NCBI GenBank assembly: GCA_023145185.1
Contig: JAGLEG010000322.1
Span: 1 to 10,811 of the forward strand
Source of the DNA: Thermoplasmata archaeon
Lineage (GTDB): Archaea > Thermoplasmatota > Penumbrarchaeia > Penumbrarchaeales > Penumbrarchaeaceae
Direction: 5' to 3'
DNA: 10,811 nucleotides
Below, one piece after another: positions 7,132-10,811 of the stretch. Each line of letters opens with the position of its first letter. Position 1 is the first letter of the stretch. A program made the position numbers and the translations under genes. Under the pieces are notes generated by a model. The model saw only the letters and a program-made list of their open reading frames with translations. It made no database searches and was not told where the DNA came from.

Positions 7132-8262
7132 ATGACTACAAGGTGCCCCAGATGCGGGAAGAACAATTACGGGGATGTCGGCAAATGTTCTTTCTGCGGT
7201 AACGAGATGAGGATCCTACCTGGTGACGAGGGTGAGTCCATCCTCACGGAGGAGGACGTTCAGGAGAAGCTTTCGCAACTCAAGGGAGAGCGCATCAGGA
7301 ACCCATATTTGATCGCGGGAGGGGGTTCCATGATGGTGATAGGAGTTGTGCTAGCCTTCATCATGTATGCGGTGATCATGTTCATCGTGTTCTCCCCGGG
7401 GGACGTTGAGGTATCATACGATAGCGGACTCTGGAACTACTCCGTCGCCGGAGAGGAGTACATATACGGTGAGATAACCAAGGTATCCGATTACGACGAT
7501 ACCCTGTGGGAGCAGGATCACGGATACGAGGATAACACCGCTTACGAGATAAATGGGGACGGATCGGACACGCGAAGATCTGCCCACGAGGAGGGAAGGG
7601 TCGACAGGGAACCCGATCTCTGGATATACTCCTCCAAGGACCTTGGGGAAAAAGGAGATACGATCCTGATCAAGATCGAGGTCGATCAGAACGAGCTTGG
7701 CGAGGCCCGGGCCGTCTACGTGGACGATCCGTGGTGGGGACAGAGCGGGTGGATTTTTGCCTTTACGGGCGTACTTATACTGATAGCAGGCGCCATACTG
7801 CTTACCATTGGGGTGGTGGGCAGGACCGATAAGTCGATGGATCGGCTGCTGGAGGAGGATGCGGAGTTCCGGAGGCAGCAGTTGAACATGATCCACGCTG
7901 CGAAGATCAAGGCTCAGGAGGAGGCAAAGAAATCCGGATGGGGGGCTGACCCTTATGCGGCCACGCCTATTATGCCGGAAGGAGCACAGCAGGCCCCCGA
8001 ACAGCCGATGGGGGCTGCACCTGACCAGATACAGCCACAGCCTGGCGAACAGCCGCCTCAGGGAGATCCTGTTGTCACACAGCAGATAGAAGGTTCACCC
8101 GAGGTGCCACCTCAGCCCACTGCACAGCAACCACCTGCACAGGGTGTGTCGGTGCAGCCTCAGCCAGCCGTACCACCGCAGCAGGTCCCACAACCCGCTC
8201 CGGCCCCGGAACAACCAGTGGCAACACAACCTCAGCCTGCTGAGCCCACACAGGGTCAGTGA
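7132..8262 (+). CDS. Two-helix membrane protein with N-terminal zinc ribbon and Pro/Gln-rich cytoplasmic tail
   Basis: A 376-residue protein of no family I can name. Cys5, 8, 19 and 22 form a CX2C-X10-CX2C zinc ribbon (CPRC and CSFC knuckles), followed by a short acidic linker. Membrane helix 1 spans about residues 59-87. The roughly 115-residue loop between helices is acidic and Tyr/Trp-rich. Helix 2 spans about 206-230. Then comes a charged helical stretch (about 232-268) and a tail of about 95 residues rich in Pro, Gln and Ala. With zinc ribbon and tail both inside, the loop would be outside. The ATG is chosen because the promoter places the transcript start there; an in-frame GTG at 7126 would add two residues. 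It ends three bases before the stop of the converging minus-strand gene. Function is unknown; an envelope-associated scaffold or sensor is a guess. Confidence 0.88.
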   Translation: MTTRCPRCGKNNYGDVGKCSFCGNEMRILPGDEGESILTEEDVQEKLSQLKGERIRNPYLIAGGGSMMVIGVVLAFIMYAVIMFIVFSPGDVEVSYDSGLWNYSVAGEEYIYGEITKVSDYDDTLWEQDHGYEDNTAYEINGDGSDTRRSAHEEGRVDREPDLWIYSSKDLGEKGDTILIKIEVDQNELGEARAVYVDDPWWGQSGWIFAFTGVLILIAGAILLTIGVVGRTDKSMDRLLEEDAEFRRQQLNMIHAAKIKAQEEAKKSGWGADPYAATPIMPEGAQQAPEQPMGAAPDQIQPQPGEQPPQGDPVVTQQIEGSPEVPPQPTAQQPPAQGVSVQPQPAVPPQQVPQPAPAPEQPVATQPQPAEPTQGQ

Positions 8263-8265
8263 ATT

Positions 8266-8649
8266 TCAAACGGGTTCAGAAAATGGGTCCTTCCAGGGGT
8301 GGAGGGCCCCCATAATGCAGAATGTCAGGTTCATGGCCCAGATGCCCGCTATTATCAGGTACTCGACGGCTTCCATCTTCGCCCCCATGGGGGTTTCGAT
8401 GAAATTAACGACCGCAAGCAGTATCGTCGTCTGTATCCCACTCCACACTATAGCCACGGTGAGGGCGATGGGGATCCTCTCTTTCGGCTGAGTAAATCTC
8501 GTACCCAGGGCAGTTGAGAGATATGGGATCAGGGTAAAAGCAAGAAGCTGGCCGATCAGAGGTATCAGGGCCATGGGCAAAGAGAGAATGGGTATAAGGA
8601 GCGAGATGGTCATGGCCTTCCTGAAAGACGGTTTGATATCCTCCATCAT
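8266..8649 (-). CDS. Small polytopic membrane protein of unknown function
   Basis: A 127-residue hydrophobic protein with three to four membrane segments. The first (rich in Ile, Leu and Pro) is around residues 14-32, the second around 33-50, the third in the middle (I-P-I-A-L-T-V-A-I-V-W onward), and the last near the C-terminus (Y-L-I-I-A-G-I-W-A-M onward). A short basic loop with T-Q-P-K-E-R separates the second and third. No catalytic motif is visible and I do not recognise a family. The chosen ATG (8649) has GGAG nine bases upstream. An in-frame TTG at 8691 would add 14 residues and lies about 25 bases from the TATA box, so a leaderless TTG start is the alternative. Nothing in the neighbouring genes fixes its role. 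Confidence 0.78.
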   Translation of the reverse strand: MMEDIKPSFRKAMTISLLIPILSLPMALIPLIGQLLAFTLIPYLSTALGTRFTQPKERIPIALTVAIVWSGIQTTILLAVVNFIETPMGAKMEAVEYLIIAGIWAMNLTFCIMGALHPWKDPFSEPV

Positions 8650-8710
8650 GTTCACATTCTCCGGGCGGGTCAGCAGGCCCAGTTCACCCAATTATCGCCA
8701 TTTACCTAAC

Positions 8711-8719
8711 CCTTTTATA
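8711..8719 (-). promoter_or_regulatory. TATA box for the small membrane protein gene
   Basis: Read on the minus strand this is TATAAAAGG, a near-consensus archaeal box. Transcription would start near 8689, giving a leader of about 40 bases to the ATG at 8649, with GGAG at 8659-8662 as ribosome site. It is also consistent with a near-leaderless start at TTG 8691. Confidence 0.55.
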
Positions 8720-8729
8720 CTACACTCTC

Positions 8730-8770
8730 GATATAGAGCCGAATCGTATATAGATTTCGGAATTGGGAGG
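8730..8770 (+). promoter_or_regulatory. TATA candidates and ribosome binding site for the DUF211 gene
   Basis: Two similar AT elements occur on the plus strand, CGATATAGA at 8730-8738 and CGTATATAG at 8745-8753. The first would start transcription near 8759 and leave the strong TTGGGAGG (8763-8770) inside the leader, eight bases before the TTG start at 8779. The second would give a nearly leaderless mRNA lacking that site. The presence of the GGGAGG favours the first. The element is back-to-back with the minus-strand TATA box at 8711-8719. Confidence 0.5.
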
Positions 8771-8778
8771 CAATTCTC

Positions 8779-9069
8779 TTGGGTAATATTCGCCGGATGG
8801 TACTAGATGTTCTCAAGCCTCATAAGCCGGATATCGTTGAATATTCTGAACGTCTTTCGGAGATGAAAAGGATATCAGGTGTCTCGATCTTCCTCAACGA
8901 GGTGGACCAGGAGACGGAGAACAGCAAGGTGATCATAGAGGGTTTCAACCTTCAGTATGACAAGATCAGAGCAATTATCGAGGGGATGTCAGGATCGATC
9001 CACTCCATCGACGCAGTATCGGCTGGCGAGGAGATAATCGACGAGGTGGACACACCCCAGGACCGTTGA
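8779..9069 (+). CDS. DUF211 family protein
   Basis: A 96-residue protein that I recognise as DUF211 (Pfam PF02680 by memory), a small archaeal family with a ferredoxin-like alpha/beta fold and no established function. Typical features are the opening I-R-R-M-V-L-D-V-L-K-P-H, the central V-D-Q-E-T-E-N-S-K-V-I-I-E-G strand near residues 42-55, and the late G-S-I-H-S-I-D-A-V-S-A-G near 71-83. The start is TTG. It is preferred over the in-frame ATG at 8797 because the family's conserved N-terminus includes the upstream residues and because GGGAGG lies eight bases before it. The protein is soluble with no signal peptide. Its stop is 12 bases before the ATG of the Ig-like surface protein, so the two are probably co-transcribed and perhaps translationally coupled. 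Confidence 0.93.
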   Translation: MGNIRRMVLDVLKPHKPDIVEYSERLSEMKRISGVSIFLNEVDQETENSKVIIEGFNLQYDKIRAIIEGMSGSIHSIDAVSAGEEIIDEVDTPQDR

Positions 9070-9080
9070 AGGGGATGAAA

Positions 9081-10556
9081 ATGGCTCGTAGAGAAGACGG
9101 ATCAGCAAACCCGTTCAGGGTGATCTCCGCATCCGTTCTATTTCTTCTTATAGTCTCCATGGCCCTACTTTGTGAGGAGGCATTCACCGGGGAGGAGCAC
9201 TTCTCCATGGATGCGGACGGCGCCCGCCCCGTGTACGTCAAGATAGAGATGGATACTATCAACAAGGTCCAGGAGGGCAACAAGATCATCATCCAGTCCG
9301 GACCCGGGTCCACCGGAAGTGCGGTCATGTTCGGTAATATCTCGTTATACCGCGTTGCCAGACTGGCCCGAAATCCCATCTACGTTCGGCTCCGTCTAGA
9401 CCCCCCTCCAGGGGGCAATATCATCGGGTCCGTCACACCCATGATCGTGACATTTTCTCCCATTGCGAAGTTCGGATCGGTACCCATAAGGGTGAACCTG
9501 CTTCTCGGGTCTCCAATGCTCAACTACTCGACGGGGGTAAGCGATCTTCTCAAGATAAGCATAGTCGGAGTGTGGTCCGCCGAGCCGTCGGTGGGGTCAG
9601 TGGAGGAGTGGATCGGAGGCGATATCGACCCCTATCCCCTGTACGTGGAGGTACGTCCCTATCACTATCTGCTGATGACCTTCGATCCCACGGTCCTTCA
9701 GCTCTTTCCCGGGATGTCAGGGGACATATACGTCGTGGTCAAGAATACCGGCAACGGGAACGAACGGGTGGACCTGTGGATCCCGAACGAGAGGACCTGG
9801 TCCTCCAGGGGGTGGGTATTTGCCTTCGAGCGGACCACCCTGGACATGGGCCCACAATCCGAGGCGAGGGTCAAGATCACGGTGACGTCCCCAAGGACGT
9901 TCACGGCCCCGTACCACATGGAGCTCACCGCGTTCACCGTGCATGCCGAATCATACTATTCACGTGTCAAGTACGAACAGGGCCTGCTGGACCAGACGGT
10001 GACCTACGACATGGATTTCATGGTCTCCCTTTACGGGGTGGATTTCCTCTTCATACCCTGGATGTGGTCCATAGTCATGTACCTGGCAATTGCAGTGGTC
10101 CTTCTCAACATGGGGATAAACGTCTTCACAATGAGGCGTAGGAAGCTTCCCCGGGGCAAGGAGCCAGGTTTTGTCGCCCTCTATCACCTGGCAAGGTCCG
10201 AGGAGAGAAGGGAGAGGCTCAGGGAGGACAGGGCGATCAAAAAAGAGCAGAAGGCCCTTCTCAAGCAGGAGAGGCAGAGGCTGGCTCTTGAAGTAAAAGA
10301 GCAGAAGGAGAGGGAGGCCAGCGACCGGTCCGCGAAGAAGTTGGCTCTCCCGTCACCGGAGAGGGGTACACAGGGGAGGCCGTGGGGGAAAAAGCCCAGG
10401 GTGGACCTCTCGGATATCGAACTGGACCTGGATGGACCGGAGAAGATCGCCCCGGCAATGAAAGAGGAGAGGCCCTCAAAGAGATCTCCTTTCTCGGGGA
10501 AACGTGAAAGGGAGATGGATGACCTCAAGGATTCGCTTTCCCTGCTGGACGATTGA
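9081..10556 (+). CDS. Membrane-anchored surface protein with NEW3-type Ig-like domain and charged cytoplasmic tail
   Basis: A 491-residue protein, predicted to be on the cell surface. Residues 14-32 form a hydrophobic signal or anchor helix. Residues of about 40-190 are a beta-rich region I do not recognise. About 195-300 is one NEW3/CARDB-like unit with the signature V-V-K-N-T-G-N-G-N-E-R-V near 218-229, the same module repeated 16 times in the giant protein at 97-6351. A second membrane helix spans about 321-350. The cytoplasmic tail (351-491) opens with a basic patch, continues as a Lys/Arg/Glu-rich probable coiled coil (about 365-415), and ends acidic with D-D-L-K-D-S-L-S-L-L-D-D. ATG 9081 is preferred because GAAGGGG (9068-9074) lies six bases upstream. 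In-frame ATG 9075 and a TTG at 9066 that overlaps the DUF211 stop are alternatives. Function is unknown; the tail suggests a cytoplasmic partner. Confidence 0.88.
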   Translation: MARREDGSANPFRVISASVLFLLIVSMALLCEEAFTGEEHFSMDADGARPVYVKIEMDTINKVQEGNKIIIQSGPGSTGSAVMFGNISLYRVARLARNPIYVRLRLDPPPGGNIIGSVTPMIVTFSPIAKFGSVPIRVNLLLGSPMLNYSTGVSDLLKISIVGVWSAEPSVGSVEEWIGGDIDPYPLYVEVRPYHYLLMTFDPTVLQLFPGMSGDIYVVVKNTGNGNERVDLWIPNERTWSSRGWVFAFERTTLDMGPQSEARVKITVTSPRTFTAPYHMELTAFTVHAESYYSRVKYEQGLLDQTVTYDMDFMVSLYGVDFLFIPWMWSIVMYLAIAVVLLNMGINVFTMRRRKLPRGKEPGFVALYHLARSEERRERLREDRAIKKEQKALLKQERQRLALEVKEQKEREASDRSAKKLALPSPERGTQGRPWGKKPRVDLSDIELDLDGPEKIAPAMKEERPSKRSPFSGKREREMDDLKDSLSLLDD

Positions 10557-10570
10557 CCCCGGCGTCTAAA

Positions 10571-10579
10571 ATAATTTAT
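10571..10579 (+). promoter_or_regulatory. Weak TATA-like element before the last gene
   Basis: The short AT stretch ATAATTTAT lies in the 53-base gap after the stop at 10556. Transcription starting about 26 bases downstream would give a leader of under ten bases before ATG 10610. No T-tract terminator is visible in the gap, so read-through from the upstream gene is also possible. Confidence 0.35.
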
Positions 10580-10609
10580 CCCCCTTCCGACATATCCTCC
10601 CGGGATGAG

Positions 10610-10811
10610 ATGGCACGAAATGATTTCATAGAGATGCTGGAGAACATATTCAGGGGGCGGGGGTACGAGATCATCACCTCCTCGCTGGATAACAGCTACA
10701 TGCTCCTGTTCAGGGAGGGCGAGAGGACCGCGGTCGGGTTCTCCCCAATGGGCGTATCGATGACGCCCGGGGAGGCAGAGATGTTCCTGTCCATGGCCGA
10801 GAACGACAATG
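10610..10811 (+). CDS. N-terminal part of an unidentified protein (truncated by window end)
   Basis: From ATG 10610 a frame stays open to the window end, giving 67 codons. The nearby ATG at 10605 is in another frame and meets a stop after eight codons. The translation begins with an amphipathic helix (F-I-E-M-L-E-N-I-F) and a G-Y-E-I-I-T-S strand. It continues Y-M-L-L-F-R-E-G-E-R-T-A-V-G-F, a strand-turn-strand pattern, then a helix at T-P-G-E-A-E-M-F-L-S-M. This order resembles the start of restriction-endonuclease-like (PD-(D/E)XK) folds seen in some archaeal proteins. That resemblance is weak and the rest of the gene is not visible, so the product should be left as hypothetical. Confidence 0.7.
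   Translation, partial: MARNDFIEMLENIFRGRGYEIITSSLDNSYMLLFREGERTAVGFSPMGVSMTPGEAEMFLSMAENDN

Noticed and set aside
7414..7896. Minus-strand open frame of 160 codons
   Set aside because: It is antisense to the two-helix zinc ribbon protein, which has a clear domain order and promoter; no ribosome site or family match is visible for the antisense frame.
9066..9068. TTG start of the second surface protein overlapping the DUF211 stop
   Set aside because: The ATG at 9081 has a purine-rich GAAGGGG six bases upstream and still leaves the full signal segment.
9402..9415. C-run/G-run hairpin (CCCCC-TCCA-GGGGG)
   Set aside because: It falls within codons for Asp-Pro-Pro-Pro-Gly-Gly in a supported gene and has no T-tract, so codon choice explains it.
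9572..10141. Plus-strand open frame of 189 codons in another frame of the second surface protein
   Set aside because: It is rich in Arg, Gly, His and Pro as expected of an out-of-frame reading of GC-rich coding sequence, while the main frame has signal, Ig-like and membrane segments.

Overview
The window looks like chromosomal DNA from a euryarchaeon, most plausibly of the Thermoplasmatota (the lineage is inferred). It carries two small genes of archaeal families: a UPF0147 protein at 6675 and a DUF211 protein at 8779. Promoters are archaeal, with AT-rich TATA boxes about 25 bases ahead of starts and no bacterial -35/-10 pairs. Several starts are TTG or have very short leaders. The large surface proteins are built from NEW3/CARDB-type immunoglobulin-like repeats, which are common in Thermoplasmatota genomes. 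Coding sequence is moderately GC-rich by eye, and the main intergenic gap is strongly AT-rich.

Layout. Bases 1-96 are a promoter and leader. Bases 97-6351 encode a giant 2084-residue single-pass surface protein: a signal segment, 16 tandem Ig-like repeats outside the cell, one membrane helix, a Gly/Ala/Pro-rich linker and a cytoplasmic zinc ribbon at the extreme C-terminus. It ends at a textbook hairpin terminator (6379-6413). A non-coding, AT-rich, highly structured gap follows (6414-6674), with a 16-bp hairpin, overlapping repeats, and a dyad beside the promoter of the UPF0147 gene (6675-6938). Another gap (6939-7131) leads to a two-helix membrane protein with an N-terminal zinc ribbon and a Pro/Gln-rich tail (7132-8262). 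That gene converges, with only 3 bases between stops, on a small polytopic membrane protein on the minus strand (8266-8649). The small protein's promoter is back-to-back with that of the DUF211 gene (8779-9069). DUF211 is followed closely by a second Ig-like surface protein with a charged cytoplasmic tail (9081-10556). The window ends in the first 67 codons of another gene (10610 onward).

Functional reading (inference). Three of the proteins are membrane-anchored with an exposed domain outside and a long charged or low-complexity tail inside; two of them also carry cytoplasmic zinc ribbons. They could belong to one cell-envelope or surface-scaffold function, but they are not one operon, since each has its own promoter or a terminator between. 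UPF0147 and DUF211 are conserved archaeal proteins of unknown function. I see no mobile element, CRISPR array, tRNA or rRNA. The most unusual features are the giant protein's inside zinc ribbon, its lopsided distribution of glycosylation sequons, and the structured gap at 6414-6620.
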